Positions 19,806 through 28,044 are shown, counted from the stretch's first letter. The stretch is 64,000 nucleotides of DNA from Erythrobacter sp. (GCA_002695185.1 NZOF01000096.1:37544-101543), one strand, 5' to 3'. Made by a program: numbers and translations. The notes: generated from the letters alone by a model not told the origin.

Positions 19806-19931
19806 ATTTTTCTGGGGCTTCGGCCGTATACGTAAATTCCTGTAATCCCACCAAAGGTACCCGGCGCGTGGTTAACGCACCCCTTTGGGGACATCGGGAA
19901 TGCGCCTTCACGACTTTATCTTTTGTTATAG

Positions 19932-20118
19932 ATGGGGCAGGTAACCCTCGACTCAGCTCTCCAGTTTGAGAGAGCAAAGAGATATTCGCTGCGTTGAGCA
20001 AGCGGTGGGGCTTGCCTCGAACTCGGTCGTCTTCTGCGACCCGGACAACCGTATCCGAGGCTCGGCGGCGCTTTGCGTCGCGGGGGTAGTGCTTTCGGGC
20101 GCTGCCCCCTATTTTTTA
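19932..20118 (+). ncRNA. Candidate structured small RNA of about 185 nt, family unknown
   Basis: The 374-base gap between pyrG and hsp20 holds no convincing protein gene. A -10-like TATAGAT lies at about 19925-19931. The sequence after it begins GGGGCAG, which can pair with CTGCCCC just before the final T-run (20102-20108). Between these ends are several perfect or near-perfect hairpins: GCTCTC/GAGAGC, a GCCTCG/CGAGGC stem enclosing GGTCG/CGACC, and GCGGCGC-TTT-GCGTCGC. The last element is an intrinsic terminator. A closed outer helix with internal hairpins and about 185 nt is reminiscent of 6S RNA, but I do not find 6S signature sequences. RNase P, tmRNA and SRP signatures are absent. Confidence 0.45.
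20082..20118 (+). terminator. Rho-independent terminator of the candidate RNA (or pyrG)
   Basis: An 11-pair stem runs from GGGGGTAGTGC to GCGCTGCCCCC with a short TTTCGG-type loop (two G-U pairs). It is followed at once by TATTTTTTAA. It terminates plus-strand transcription and can compete with the outer helix of the candidate RNA. Confidence 0.85.
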
Positions 20119-20127
20119 ATCCCAACG

Positions 20128-20160
20128 AAAAAGGCGGCGCCTCCGAAAGAAGGCACCGCC
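20128..20160 (-). terminator. Rho-independent terminator of hsp20
   Basis: Read on the minus strand, a GGCGGTGCCT/AGGCGCCGCC stem (10 pairs with one mismatch) is followed by TTTTTC. It lies 20 bases past the hsp20 stop codon and back to back with the plus-strand terminator at 20082-20118. Confidence 0.85.
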
Positions 20161-20179
20161 CAAACTTCAACTGCAAAGA

Positions 20180-20647
20180 TCAGGCTGCTTCGCTATCGTC
20201 CTCGTTCTTGACGACTTCGAGCGTCTTCTGACCGCCGATCGCGATCTTCTTGGGCTTCATCGCGTCAGGCACTTCGCGGACGAGATCGATGTACAGCATG
20301 CCATCGCGCAGGTCAGCGTTCTCTACCCGAACGTAATCGGCAAGGTCGAAACGGCGTTCGAAACCGCGGTTGGCGATGCCGATGTGAAGCATTTCGCCTT
20401 CGGGCTGATCGTCGCGTTTACGCCCCTGGATCACGAGCAGGTTCTGCTGGGCCGTGATCTCGAGATCTTCGGCACGGAAGCCGGCAACGGCGAGGGTAAT
20501 GCGATAGGCATCCTCGTCGCGTCGTTCGATATTGAAGGGCGGATAATTATCGCCGCCGGCGTTGCGAGCCTGGCGCTCCATCAGGTCGAACAGGCGATCG
20601 AAACCCACAGTAGAGCGGCGGTAAGGGGTAGTATCAAAACGGTTCAT
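20180..20647 (-). CDS. Small heat shock protein Hsp20 (IbpA type)
   Basis: This 155-residue cytoplasmic holdase binds unfolding proteins and hands them to the DnaK/ClpB system. The N-terminus has the IbpA-like MNRFDTTPYRRSTVGFDRLF sequence. The alpha-crystallin domain follows (about residues 30-125), with YRITLAVAGFRAEDLEI and the closing motif GMLYIDLVREVPDAMKPKKI. The ATG at 20647 has a GGAGG ribosome site 10 bases upstream; the open frame to 20776 is rejected because it would cross the promoter. Control appears double: a heat-shock promoter and a ROSE-like leader, both listed separately. Confidence 0.94.
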   Translation of the reverse strand: MNRFDTTPYRRSTVGFDRLFDLMERQARNAGGDNYPPFNIERRDEDAYRITLAVAGFRAEDLEITAQQNLLVIQGRKRDDQPEGEMLHIGIANRGFERRFDLADYVRVENADLRDGMLYIDLVREVPDAMKPKKIAIGGQKTLEVVKNEDDSEAA

Positions 20648-20727
20648 CGAAACAAATCCTCCAGTGAGCAATTTGGTTATGTAAGGAGCCCGCAACCGGC
20701 ACTCCCGTGTCTCCACGATGTGTGTTG
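20648..20727 (-). promoter_or_regulatory. ROSE-like RNA thermometer in the hsp20 leader
   Basis: The predicted leader of about 80 nt matches ROSE elements, which precede many alphaproteobacterial hsp20 genes. Next to the GGAGG ribosome site (20658-20662) the transcript carries TTGCTCACTGGAGGAT, the UYGCU-type anti-Shine-Dalgarno segment (complement at 20667-20671) typical of ROSE. An upstream GGAG/CTCC hairpin is also possible. In known ROSE elements the SD is sequestered at low temperature and exposed by heat. Confidence 0.7.
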
Positions 20728-20733
20728 ACGGAA

Positions 20734-20764
20734 CCAAAATAGGTACCGCCAAAACGCTTTCAAG
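20734..20764 (-). promoter_or_regulatory. RpoH (sigma-32) promoter of hsp20
   Basis: On the minus strand, CTTG (20761-20764, in CTTGAAA) is separated by 17 bases from CCTATTTTGG (20734-20743). This fits the alphaproteobacterial heat-shock consensus CTTG-N17/18-CYTATNT. It lies at the expected distance before the Hsp20 leader. Confidence 0.8.
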
Positions 20765-20812
20765 CATCGCCATCAAGCGCTAGCGATAGTCTTCATATTC
20801 AAAGGAAATGGA

Positions 20813-21076
20813 ATGAGCCAACCGCAGATCGATATTTACACAAAGTTCGGTTGTGGCTTTTGCGTGCGCGCAAAACGCCTTCTCGATGAGAAGGGTGCAG
20901 ACTATAACGAACACGACATCACGATGGGCGGCCCCAAACGGGACGAACTGCAGACCCGTGCTCCGCAAGCCCGCACGGTTCCACAGATTTTCATCGGCGA
21001 CACCTATGTCGGCGGGTCTGACGAACTCGCTGCATTAGAGCGGTCCGGCAAGCTGGACGCGTTGCTCGAGGGCTGA
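20813..21076 (+). CDS. grxC: Glutaredoxin 3
   Basis: This 87-residue thioredoxin-fold protein reduces disulfides with glutathione. The dithiol active site is Cys14-Gly-Phe-Cys17. The TVPQIFIGDTYVGGSDEL segment carries the cis-Pro and glutathione-binding residues. AAGGAAATGGA precedes the ATG. The stop is followed without a gap by the next start, so the two genes are coupled. Confidence 0.95.
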   Translation: MSQPQIDIYTKFGCGFCVRAKRLLDEKGADYNEHDITMGGPKRDELQTRAPQARTVPQIFIGDTYVGGSDELAALERSGKLDALLEG

Positions 21077-21892
21077 ATGACCCACATTGCCGTCCTCCAG
21101 ATGACTTCGGGCATTAATCCTGAAGAAAATGCTGATTTCCTTGGCTCGATGATCCAGGCTGCAGCAGGGGAGGGGGCTGCGATGCTCTTCACCCCGGAAA
21201 TGTCGGGGCTGCTTGATCGTGATAGGAAACGCGCGGCAGACGCAATCAGGATCGAAAGCGAGGATAGGGTCCTTGCCACCGTTCGTGACCGGTCTGCCAA
21301 GCACGGCATTTGGACATGCCTTGGTTCGCTGGCCATAGACACGGGCGAAGGAAAATGGGTCAATCGTTCGTTCGTGATTGATGCGAATGGCGAAATAGCT
21401 GCGCGATACGACAAGATCCATATGTTCGACGTCGATCTCGCTTCCGGGGAGACCTGGCGCGAATCAAGCGCTTACCAGGCAGGTGAGAAGGTCGCGACGG
21501 TGCAAACGCCGGCCGGCAAGCTTGGGCTGGCAATCTGTTATGACTTGCGATTTCCCGCGCTTTTTGAAGCATTGGGAAATGCTCGCTGCGATGTCATCGC
21601 CGTACCAGCGGCGTTTACAGTTCCAACGGGCGAAGCACATTGGCATGTCCTGCAGAGAGCCAGGGCGATCGAGGCCAGCTCATATGTCGTCGCAGCCGCC
21701 CAGACCGGCGCTCATGCGGACGGCCGAAATACCTATGGACACAGCTTGGTGGTCGATCCCTGGGGGCAAGTATTACTTGATATTGGCAATGCACCGGCGG
21801 GGTTGGGGTATGCTGAGGTAAAAGCAGATCGAATTGAGGAAGTCCGAGCACAGGTGCCAAGTCTTGCCAATCGCCGCGAATTGGCCAAGTAG
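21077..21892 (+). CDS. Carbon-nitrogen hydrolase (Nit1/Nit2-type)
   Basis: This 271-residue nitrilase-superfamily amidase has the Glu-Lys-Cys triad regions: LFTPEMSGL (Glu), RYDKIHMFDVDL (Lys) and LGLAICYDLRFPALFEAL (Cys). The closest known class, Nit1/Nit2, repairs deaminated glutathione or hydrolyses omega-amides. Its coupling to a glutaredoxin gene makes deaminated glutathione amidase an attractive but unproven role. Confidence 0.88.
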   Translation: MTHIAVLQMTSGINPEENADFLGSMIQAAAGEGAAMLFTPEMSGLLDRDRKRAADAIRIESEDRVLATVRDRSAKHGIWTCLGSLAIDTGEGKWVNRSFVIDANGEIAARYDKIHMFDVDLASGETWRESSAYQAGEKVATVQTPAGKLGLAICYDLRFPALFEALGNARCDVIAVPAAFTVPTGEAHWHVLQRARAIEASSYVVAAAQTGAHADGRNTYGHSLVVDPWGQVLLDIGNAPAGLGYAEVKADRIEEVRAQVPSLANRRELAK

Positions 21893-21898
21893 CCGATC

Positions 21899-22363
21899 AT
21901 GATAGTTTATGATCTCCACTGCGATAATGGTCACCGCTTCGAAGGTTGGTTCGGGTCCTCAACCGACTATGAAACGCAGCGGAAAAACGGACTGGTCGAC
22001 TGTCCCGAATGCGGCAGTAACCTAGTCGACAAGGCACCGATGGCGCCAGCAGTGGGGGCGAAAGCAAGTCGAAATTCGAATGCCTCGCCTTCGGAAGAAG
22101 CGCAGCTGTCCAATGCACCCATGCCCCCGGAGGTGTCGGAGGCTTTAAAAAAATTGGCCAAGGCACAGGCAAAAGCGCTCGAAACCAGCAAGTGGGTCGG
22201 TGACAAGTTCGCCGAAGAGGCCCGATCGCAACATTACGGCGAAAAAGATGAGGCCCCTATCCATGGCAAGGCGACCCGCAAGGAAGCCGAAGACCTCGCT
22301 TCCGAAGGGATAACGGTTGCTCCGCTACTGTTTCCGATCTCGGATCCGGAAAAACTGAACTGA
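21899..22363 (+). CDS. DUF1178 family protein
   Basis: This 154-residue protein starts MIVYDLHCDNGHRFEGWFGS and carries a CPEC pair at about residues 39-42, typical of DUF1178. With the early Cys and His it may form a zinc-ribbon-like knob. The C-terminal half (VGDKFAEEARSQHYGEKDEAPIHGKAT) is also conserved in this family. Its function is unknown. It follows the nitrilase gene by 6 bases and probably belongs to the same operon. Confidence 0.88.
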   Translation: MIVYDLHCDNGHRFEGWFGSSTDYETQRKNGLVDCPECGSNLVDKAPMAPAVGAKASRNSNASPSEEAQLSNAPMPPEVSEALKKLAKAQAKALETSKWVGDKFAEEARSQHYGEKDEAPIHGKATRKEAEDLASEGITVAPLLFPISDPEKLN

Positions 22364-22402
22364 TTGCCTCGGACACTTCATGCGTTATAGAGCGCCCTTG
22401 GC

Positions 22403-22479
22403 GCGCCCGTAGCTCAGTCGGATAGAGCACCAGATTCCTAATCTGGGGGCCACAGGTTCGAATCCTGTCGGGCGCACCA
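22403..22479 (+). tRNA. tRNA-Arg (anticodon CCT)
   Basis: This is a complete 77-base cloverleaf with encoded CCA. The acceptor helix is GCGCCCG with CGGGCGC, the D arm contains AGCTCAGTCGGATAGAGC, the anticodon stem CCAGA/TCTGG encloses loop TTCCTAA, and the T arm contains GGTTCGAATCC. It reads AGG codons. The MFS gene's stop begins on the next base from the other strand. No integrase or duplicated 3' end is nearby. Confidence 0.98.
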
Positions 22480-23652
22480 TCATTTCCCCAATCTAGTCGC
22501 ACGCCAAGCAAGCATTGTAAGAACTGTGGACGATGCGATCAGCATTACGCAGACCCCTGCCCAACCCAGGTTTCCGTAAACCGATGTGGCGAAGATGCTG
22601 CCGATCCCCCCTCCGATAAACATCAGGACGATATATACTGTCGTCAGGCGCGTACGAAGATCCGGTTCGAGCGAAAGGAATGTCATCCGGCCCGTCACGT
22701 CGATGGGTGGGCCTACCAAATTTACGATGACGAGTGGTACGAGCAGTCCCCACAGGCTACCGCCTAGTGGCCAGAACAGGGCTATACCGAACAACTGGGC
22801 GACCGCGAAAATCAGCCGTGCTTTGCGAGGACCGATGGCGTCGGCCCACCTGCCAAGGCGAGGCGTTGACAAGATGCTGACCGCAGCGATTGCCGCGAGA
22901 TATCCGACTACATCGGTGCCGTAATTCAAGGGGCCGGTGAGATAGAGGGCAAGGGCGAGCCAGAGTGCGATAAATTGTGCGAAATTCAGAGCTTGTATAG
23001 CTCCGGAAAGTAGGACCTCACGGTGGCGACTGGCCACAGAAAGAACCGACCTCACGAGACGACCGTAAGGCTCGCCGCCGCGATCTCGCTCGCCGCTTTC
23101 CATCAGACGGGGAAGGGCCAGTGTAACCGCCAGCATCAGGCTGGTTGCAATCCAATAGACCCACCTCCAACCATAATGTTCTGCCACCCAGCCAGCACCA
23201 ACCCTTGCAATCAGAATGCCGAGAATAACGCCGGCGGTGAGGAGTGCCGTTACCTGGCCCAGCCTTTCCGGGGCGACCCGTTTGGAAGCATAAGCCGGCA
23301 ACAGGTAGGGAGCGATTGTGAAGAAACCGAGGAGAGTGGATCCCGCGGTAAAACCGACAAACCCTTTCGAGAAAGCCATCAAGGCCAAAGACAGCGTTTG
23401 GCCGGCGGTGAAGATTATCGTGAGCCGCCGGTTGGAATACCGATCTCCCAACGGCAGCAAGAGTAGGATCCCGATGGCCAAAGCGATCTGATTGAGGGCC
23501 GGTACGATCCCGATGCGAGCCTCGGTTACCCCAAAGTGTTCGGCCACCTCGCCGATGATGGGATGGATATAATAGGCATTGGCAGTCACGACCGCCGCAG
23601 CAAACGCGAGCGCGTATTCCTGTTTGCGCGAAAGCCGCGCCAGATCGCTCAT
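22480..23652 (-). CDS. MFS transporter
   Basis: This 390-residue inner-membrane protein has about 12 hydrophobic segments. It shows the MFS loop 2-3 signature (LGDRYSNRRLTIIF, a variant of GxxxDRxGRR) and a matching loop in the second half (GRWADAIGPRKARL). Proteins with this layout are often drug or small-molecule exporters (Bcr/YnfM-like); the substrate cannot be read from sequence. The gene is convergent with tRNA-Arg and 33 bases downstream of the mscS gene. Confidence 0.88.
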   Translation of the reverse strand: MSDLARLSRKQEYALAFAAAVVTANAYYIHPIIGEVAEHFGVTEARIGIVPALNQIALAIGILLLLPLGDRYSNRRLTIIFTAGQTLSLALMAFSKGFVGFTAGSTLLGFFTIAPYLLPAYASKRVAPERLGQVTALLTAGVILGILIARVGAGWVAEHYGWRWVYWIATSLMLAVTLALPRLMESGERDRGGEPYGRLVRSVLSVASRHREVLLSGAIQALNFAQFIALWLALALYLTGPLNYGTDVVGYLAAIAAVSILSTPRLGRWADAIGPRKARLIFAVAQLFGIALFWPLGGSLWGLLVPLVIVNLVGPPIDVTGRMTFLSLEPDLRTRLTTVYIVLMFIGGGIGSIFATSVYGNLGWAGVCVMLIASSTVLTMLAWRATRLGK

Positions 23653-23685
23653 CCTAAAATGCCCAATAGTTCCGCCCGTCTTTCT

Positions 23686-24564
23686 TCAGGGTGTCGGCTT
23701 CGAACTCTCACCCAGCTGACTGACTGGAACCGTTTCCTTGAAGGTATGGGTCACGTAAGGGAAGGGGATTTCTATGCCGGCCTCATCGAGAGCGCCCTTT
23801 ATAGCTCGAACTACTTTGTCCTTGCTTTCCCAGCCGGCGCGCGGAGCAGCGCCGGCCCACCAGCGGACGAGGAAATCGACCGAACTGGAATTGAACTCCT
23901 GCGCGAAAATATCCACGCCCTTGCTGGCAAGAACATCGTCGACGCCCTCAACCGCCCGGCGAATAACATCAGCTGCATGATCGAGATTGGTGTCGTAGGA
24001 TACGCCGACCACCACATCGTGTCGACGCTGTTCGACGTCCGTGAGGATTTCTACCGGGTTCTTGAATAGAATGGAATTGGGGACGACGGTAAGTTCGCCC
24101 GACAGCTTACGTACATGGGTTTCTCGTAAGGTAATATGTTCGACCTTGCCGGTTATGCCTTCGCATTCGATGACATCACCAATCTGCATTTTCTCCCGCA
24201 GCATGATGAGTATGCCGGCAAAGAAATTTTCGAAAATGTCCTGAAACGCGAAGCCGATTGCCACGGCTCCGATGCCGAGACCTGCAAGCAGGCTGGCAAA
24301 CGTAAGGTCGGGCATCACCACGACGGCAGCTATGAAAAGGCCAATAACCCAGATCGTGAGCTTTACGACCGTATCTACCAGGTTCTTGAGGCTGGTACGG
24401 ATTTCTGTCCGGCCAACGATCATATCAGAGATGCGAACAGCGAAACGAGCCACGATCCATGTCAGCAAGACGATGAATAGGGCGATTGCCAGACTGGGCA
24501 GGGTTTCCACGAAACCCTTACCCATCGATTGTAACTGATCCCGCAGCGTTCCGATATAATTCAC
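23686..24564 (-). CDS. Small-conductance mechanosensitive channel (MscS family)
   Basis: The product has 292 residues. Three membrane spans occupy about residues 18-125. The pore-lining TM3 is rich in Gly and Ala (LLAGLGIGAVAIGFAFQDIFENFFAGI), followed by the beta domain (IGDVIECEGITGKVEHITLRETHVR) with the PNSILFKNPVEI motif and a C-terminal cytoplasmic vestibule. It opens on hypo-osmotic shock to release solutes. Length matches the short MscS class of about 290 residues. Confidence 0.94.
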   Translation of the reverse strand: MNYIGTLRDQLQSMGKGFVETLPSLAIALFIVLLTWIVARFAVRISDMIVGRTEIRTSLKNLVDTVVKLTIWVIGLFIAAVVVMPDLTFASLLAGLGIGAVAIGFAFQDIFENFFAGILIMLREKMQIGDVIECEGITGKVEHITLRETHVRKLSGELTVVPNSILFKNPVEILTDVEQRRHDVVVGVSYDTNLDHAADVIRRAVEGVDDVLASKGVDIFAQEFNSSSVDFLVRWWAGAAPRAGWESKDKVVRAIKGALDEAGIEIPFPYVTHTFKETVPVSQLGESSKPTP

Positions 24565-24641
24565 TAAGCAAGCTCCATTGTCTGGGCAACGTCAGCCTGC
24601 TGGGTGAGTTCCTAATCGGAAGACCGGATGATCAGTTCGCG

Positions 24642-25214
24642 CTATTTCCGAGCGTGCTCTTGGCGGGCCAGTTCGTGAAGCCAGTCGGCATGCCGAGGAG
24701 CGGTTTTCGTCTCGCTCCATTCTTCCAGCATCATGGGCGCAACCCGCTTCAATTCGGCATATTGCTCGTCCGTGCCGATATCGGTCGCGAGTTCGACACG
24801 ATGTCCATTTGGATCGAAGAAATAAATCGACTTGAATATCCCGTGATGTGTGGGACCCAAGACGTCGATGCCGAGGCTCTCGACATGTTCTTTGGCTGCG
24901 TTGAGTTCCTCCTCGCTGCCCACCTTGAACGCGAGATGCTGCACCCATTGAGGGGTATTCTCATCGCGTCCCATGTCCTTCTGATTTGGCAGTTCGAAGA
25001 ACGCGAGGATGTTGCCGTTACCTGCGTCAAGAAAGACATGCATGTAGGGATCGTAGTCGCCCGTCGACGGGACATGATCTTCGGCAAAGGCAGTGGTATA
25101 TTCCATGCCCAAGACCTTCCCGTACCATTCGACGGTCTCTTTCGCGTCCTTGCAGCGGTATGCGGCGTGGTGAACGCCGCCCAGTTTAACGGGATGTGCG
25201 GCGGGATTGTTCAT
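24642..25214 (-). CDS. VOC (glyoxalase/dioxygenase superfamily) protein
   Basis: This 190-residue protein has paired beta-alpha-beta-beta-beta modules. Candidate metal ligands are the His in [12 protein letters not shown], the His in VQHLAFKVG and the Glu in [10 protein letters not shown]. It overlaps the hppD stop by 4 bases and is therefore coupled to it. It may act on aromatic or tyrosine-derived intermediates, but its substrate is not determined. It could equally be a glyoxalase-like lyase. Confidence 0.85.
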   Translation of the reverse strand: MNNPAAHPVKLGGVHHAAYRCKDAKETVEWYGKVLGMEYTTAFAEDHVPSTGDYDPYMHVFLDAGNGNILAFFELPNQKDMGRDENTPQWVQHLAFKVGSEEELNAAKEHVESLGIDVLGPTHHGIFKSIYFFDPNGHRVELATDIGTDEQYAELKRVAPMMLEEWSETKTAPRHADWLHELARQEHARK

Positions 25215-26332
25215 TCCGCAGGCTCCGCCTCAACCGTCTCGGCGTCTTCAACACTAAGGACGCCACGCTTGATCTGGTCACGTTCCATGCTTTCGAACAG
25301 AGCCTTGAAGTTTCCTTCACCGAACCCTTCGTCACCCTTGCGCTGAATGAATTCGAAGAAGACGGGACCAACCTGCGCTTCCGCAAAAATCTGGAGGAGA
25401 AGACGGGGGTGTCCGCCCTCGGTGGTTCCGTCGAGAAGAATGCCTCTCATCTTAAGTTCGTTTTCGTCTTCGCCATGACCCGGCAGACGTTCCGGGAGCA
25501 TCTCGTAATATGTCTCGGGCGGTGCAGTCATGAAAGGAACACCCAGATCCTTCAGATTGTCCCAGGCAGTGACGAGATCATCGCAAATCAGCGCGATATG
25601 CTGAATTCCCTCACCATTGAATTCGCGGAGGAACTCTTCGATCTGTCCTTTGCCGCCTTCTCCCTCTTCGTTGAGTGGAATGCGGATTTTGCCGTCGGGA
25701 GCGGTAAGAGCTTTCGAGGTCAGGCCCGTATATTCGCCCTTGATGTCGAAGAAGCGGATTTCCCGGAAATTGAACAGGCTTTCGTAATAGTCCGCCCAGT
25801 ATTTCATACGGCCATTGTAAACATTGTGGGTCAGGTGGTCGATGACATTGAAGCCTGCACCCTTCGGCCATTTCTCGACGCCATCAAGATATTCGAAATC
25901 GATATCGTAAATCGACAGCATGCTTTCGCCTTGCTCTGCATAACGGTCGATCAGATAGATTATGGCCCCGCCAATTCCTCGGATTGCCGGAATGCGGAGT
26001 TCCATAGGGCCATTGTCGACCACGACCGGTTCGGCACCCCGTTCAAGCAACTCGTCATAGGCTTTCTTGGCATCGCGGACGCGGAACCCCATACCGCAAG
26101 CAGACGGCCCATGTTCCCGCGCAAAATACCAAGCAGCGCTGCGCGGTTCGTAATTGATGATGAGGTTGATCCCGCCTTGGCGCCACAGGTGGACGTCCTT
26201 GGACCGATGGCTGGCTACATGGATAAAGCCCATCGCCTTGAAAACCGGTTCGATAACGCCCTTTTCAGGCGCGCAGAATTCTACGAACTCAAATCCGTCG
26301 AGGCCGATCGGGTTTTCAAAAAGGTCGGGCAT
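25211..26332 (-). CDS. hppD: 4-hydroxyphenylpyruvate dioxygenase
   Basis: This 373-residue non-haem iron enzyme makes homogentisate from 4-hydroxyphenylpyruvate in tyrosine breakdown. The two VOC halves are complete. The iron ligands are the His in VIDHLTHNV, the His in [11 protein letters not shown] and the Glu in FFEFIQRKG. The C-terminal helix [17 protein letters not shown] gates the site. The ATG at 26332 ([16 protein letters not shown]) has GAGGA 6-7 bases upstream, so I prefer it to the ATG at 26350. Homogentisate dioxygenase is not in the window. Regulation appears to be through the operator at 26357-26370. Confidence 0.95.
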   Translation of the reverse strand: MPDLFENPIGLDGFEFVEFCAPEKGVIEPVFKAMGFIHVASHRSKDVHLWRQGGINLIINYEPRSAAWYFAREHGPSACGMGFRVRDAKKAYDELLERGAEPVVVDNGPMELRIPAIRGIGGAIIYLIDRYAEQGESMLSIYDIDFEYLDGVEKWPKGAGFNVIDHLTHNVYNGRMKYWADYYESLFNFREIRFFDIKGEYTGLTSKALTAPDGKIRIPLNEEGEGGKGQIEEFLREFNGEGIQHIALICDDLVTAWDNLKDLGVPFMTAPPETYYEMLPERLPGHGEDENELKMRGILLDGTTEGGHPRLLLQIFAEAQVGPVFFEFIQRKGDEGFGEGNFKALFESMERDQIKRGVLSVEDAETVEAEPAE

Positions 26333-26356
26333 TGGATATCCTCTGTCCATTAATTA

Positions 26357-26370
26357 GTTTCAATAGAAAC
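26357..26370 (-). promoter_or_regulatory. Palindromic operator at the hppD transcription start
   Basis: A perfect inverted repeat GTTTC-AATA-GAAAC lies between the hppD -10 box and the start codon, covering the expected transcription start (about 26364). A bound protein there would block initiation, so a repressor site is the simplest reading. The regulator is not identified. Confidence 0.6.
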
Positions 26371-26399
26371 CAAATACGCTTAGAGTGCGCTTATGTCAA
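26371..26399 (-). promoter_or_regulatory. Housekeeping promoter of hppD
   Basis: On the minus strand a perfect TTGACA (26394-26399) is followed after exactly 17 bases by TATTTG (26371-26376). The leader to the ATG at 26332 would be about 30 nt. Confidence 0.75.
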
Positions 26400-26524
26400 G
26401 AATCCAACCCATAATGGTCGGATCATGTTCCTCGCCTGAAGTTCAACTGATCTAGCCAACTTCTTGGCGCTAGCCCGCAATTTCCAGCTTGCGCGGCAAT
26501 GGTAACTATGATTCTGTAGCGGTG

Positions 26525-26839
26525 ATGAGACAAAGAGGCAGACTCGATTTGGTTCGCAGGCAGAAGGCGACGCAAAGCGCGGCGTTTTTCGTATTGCTTG
26601 TCATCGGCGGTCTCGCGATCGCGGGTCCGTCGGGTCTCTTGGCGTGGAGCGAAAATCTTCGTCTACTCGATCAGCGCAAAGCTCAACTTGCGGCGTTAGA
26701 GAAGGATAGGGCTGCTCTGGAGAACAAGGTCGCCCTACTTCACCCTGATCATGCCGATCCCGATATGGTCGGCGAATTGCTCCGCAGCCAGTTGAATGTC
26801 GTCCACCCGGACGAAGTCGTCATCAAGCTGGATGACTGA
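26525..26839 (+). CDS. ftsB: FtsB/DivIC-family septum formation protein
   Basis: This 104-residue bitopic protein has a basic N-terminus, one hydrophobic span (SAAFFVLLVIGGLAIAG) and a coiled coil (about residues 48-75, LRLLDQRKAQLAALEKDRAALENKV). A short C-terminal region ends in a VHPDEVVIKLDD tail. It fits FtsB, which joins FtsL and FtsQ at the division septum. The ATG at 26525 gives the usual length; a TTG at 26489 is the only longer option. It lies upstream of pdhA on the same strand, 131 bases apart. Confidence 0.85.
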   Translation: MRQRGRLDLVRRQKATQSAAFFVLLVIGGLAIAGPSGLLAWSENLRLLDQRKAQLAALEKDRAALENKVALLHPDHADPDMVGELLRSQLNVVHPDEVVIKLDD

Positions 26840-26970
26840 CCCAGCGGACGAATTGTCCGCAATTCCGTAAGGTTTTCGTATGCAAATGCACCGCAGCGTT
26901 GCGCTCCGCGCAGCGCTGTGGCTATAGGCGCTGCGAGAGAAATCCCCGACTGGAAAAGGGACGAGATATT

Positions 26971-28041
26971 TTGGCCAAGGCCCCGAAAAACAGCACTCCG
27001 CGCAGCCCCGCGGAGAACCCCGAATTCGCTCTTCACTCCCTTCAGGAGGATTTCGAGAAGAGCAAACGCTTCGATGCATCACCGGAGCAGATGCAAAAAT
27101 TCTACGAGCAGATGCTCCTGATCCGACGCTTCGAAGAGCGCGCCGGGCAACTATACGGGCTCGGGCTGATCGGGGGATTCTGCCATCTGTATATCGGTCA
27201 GGAAGCCGTCGCTATTGGCCTTCAGTCCGCGCTCGATGGTGATAAGGACAGCGTGATCACCGGTTATCGCGATCATGGCCACATGCTTGCGTATGGGATC
27301 GACCCCAAGGTCATCATGGCCGAACTGACTGGCCGCGAGGCCGGCATTTCCAAGGGCAAGGGCGGGTCGATGCACATGTTCTCGACCGAGCACAAGTTCT
27401 ATGGCGGTCATGGCATCGTGGGCGCCCAGGTGGCGCTGGGCGGTGGCTTGGCGCTCGCACATCAGTACAATGAGGACGGCGGACTCTGCCTGGCGTATTT
27501 CGGTGACGGCGCTGCAAACCAGGGCCAGGTTTACGAAACGTTCAATATGGCGTCGCTCTGGAAGCTCCCGATCGTATTCGTGATCGAGAATAACCAGTAC
27601 GCCATGGGTACGGCCGTCAGTCGTAGCTCTGCCGAAACGGAATTCTACCGCCGGGGTACGGCGTTTCGCATTCCCGGCATGAAGGTCAACGGCATGGACG
27701 TGCTCGAAGTGCGTCAGGCTGCCGAAATCGCGTTCAAGCACGTGCGCGAGGGCAAGGGCCCCGTTTTGATGGAATGCGAAACCTATCGTTACCGCGGTCA
27801 CTCGATGTCGGACCCTGCCAAATATCGCTCGCGCGAAGAGGTGCAGGATATGAAGGATCACAAGGATCCGATCGAGAACCTGAAAAAGATCCTGATCGAA
27901 CAGGGCAGCAAGGAAGAAGAGTTGAAAGGCATCGATAAGGACATTCGCAAACTCGTCAGCGAAGCTGCGGACTTTGCCGAGAACTCGCCGGAGCCGGAAG
28001 CATCCGAACTCTACACGGATGTTCTGGTGGAGGAGTATTGA
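26971..28041 (+). CDS. pdhA: Pyruvate dehydrogenase E1 component, alpha subunit
   Basis: This 356-residue subunit of the thiamine-diphosphate E1 heterotetramer decarboxylates pyruvate. The thiamine-binding motif runs from GDGAANQGQVYE to VIENN. EERAGQLYGLGLIGGFCHLYIGQEA, KGKGGSMHMFS and the phosphorylation-loop-like YRYRGHSMSDPAKYRSREEV are typical. I place the start at TTG 26971 (LAKAPKNSTP, read as Met), preceded by GGGACGAG. The open frame upstream to 26899 lacks homology-like sequence. pdhB follows 3 bases after the stop. Confidence 0.95.
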   Translation: MAKAPKNSTPRSPAENPEFALHSLQEDFEKSKRFDASPEQMQKFYEQMLLIRRFEERAGQLYGLGLIGGFCHLYIGQEAVAIGLQSALDGDKDSVITGYRDHGHMLAYGIDPKVIMAELTGREAGISKGKGGSMHMFSTEHKFYGGHGIVGAQVALGGGLALAHQYNEDGGLCLAYFGDGAANQGQVYETFNMASLWKLPIVFVIENNQYAMGTAVSRSSAETEFYRRGTAFRIPGMKVNGMDVLEVRQAAEIAFKHVREGKGPVLMECETYRYRGHSMSDPAKYRSREEVQDMKDHKDPIENLKKILIEQGSKEEELKGIDKDIRKLVSEAADFAENSPEPEASELYTDVLVEEY

Positions 28042-28044
28042 GCG

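Noticed and set aside
19932..20118. Naming the candidate RNA as 6S, tmRNA, RNase P or SRP RNA
   Set aside because: The GAGGAAAGUCC (RNase P), GGAAGGAAGCAG (SRP) and tRNA-like T-arm (tmRNA) signatures are absent, and I cannot confirm 6S without a covariance model.
22403..22479. tRNA-Arg as an integration site for a mobile element
   Set aside because: No integrase, no repeat of the tRNA 3' end and no foreign-looking genes adjoin it; the neighbouring MFS gene reads like ordinary chromosome.
25196..26353. 385-codon open frame antisense to hppD
   Set aside because: HppD iron ligands and promoter are clear. The mirror frame lacks features.
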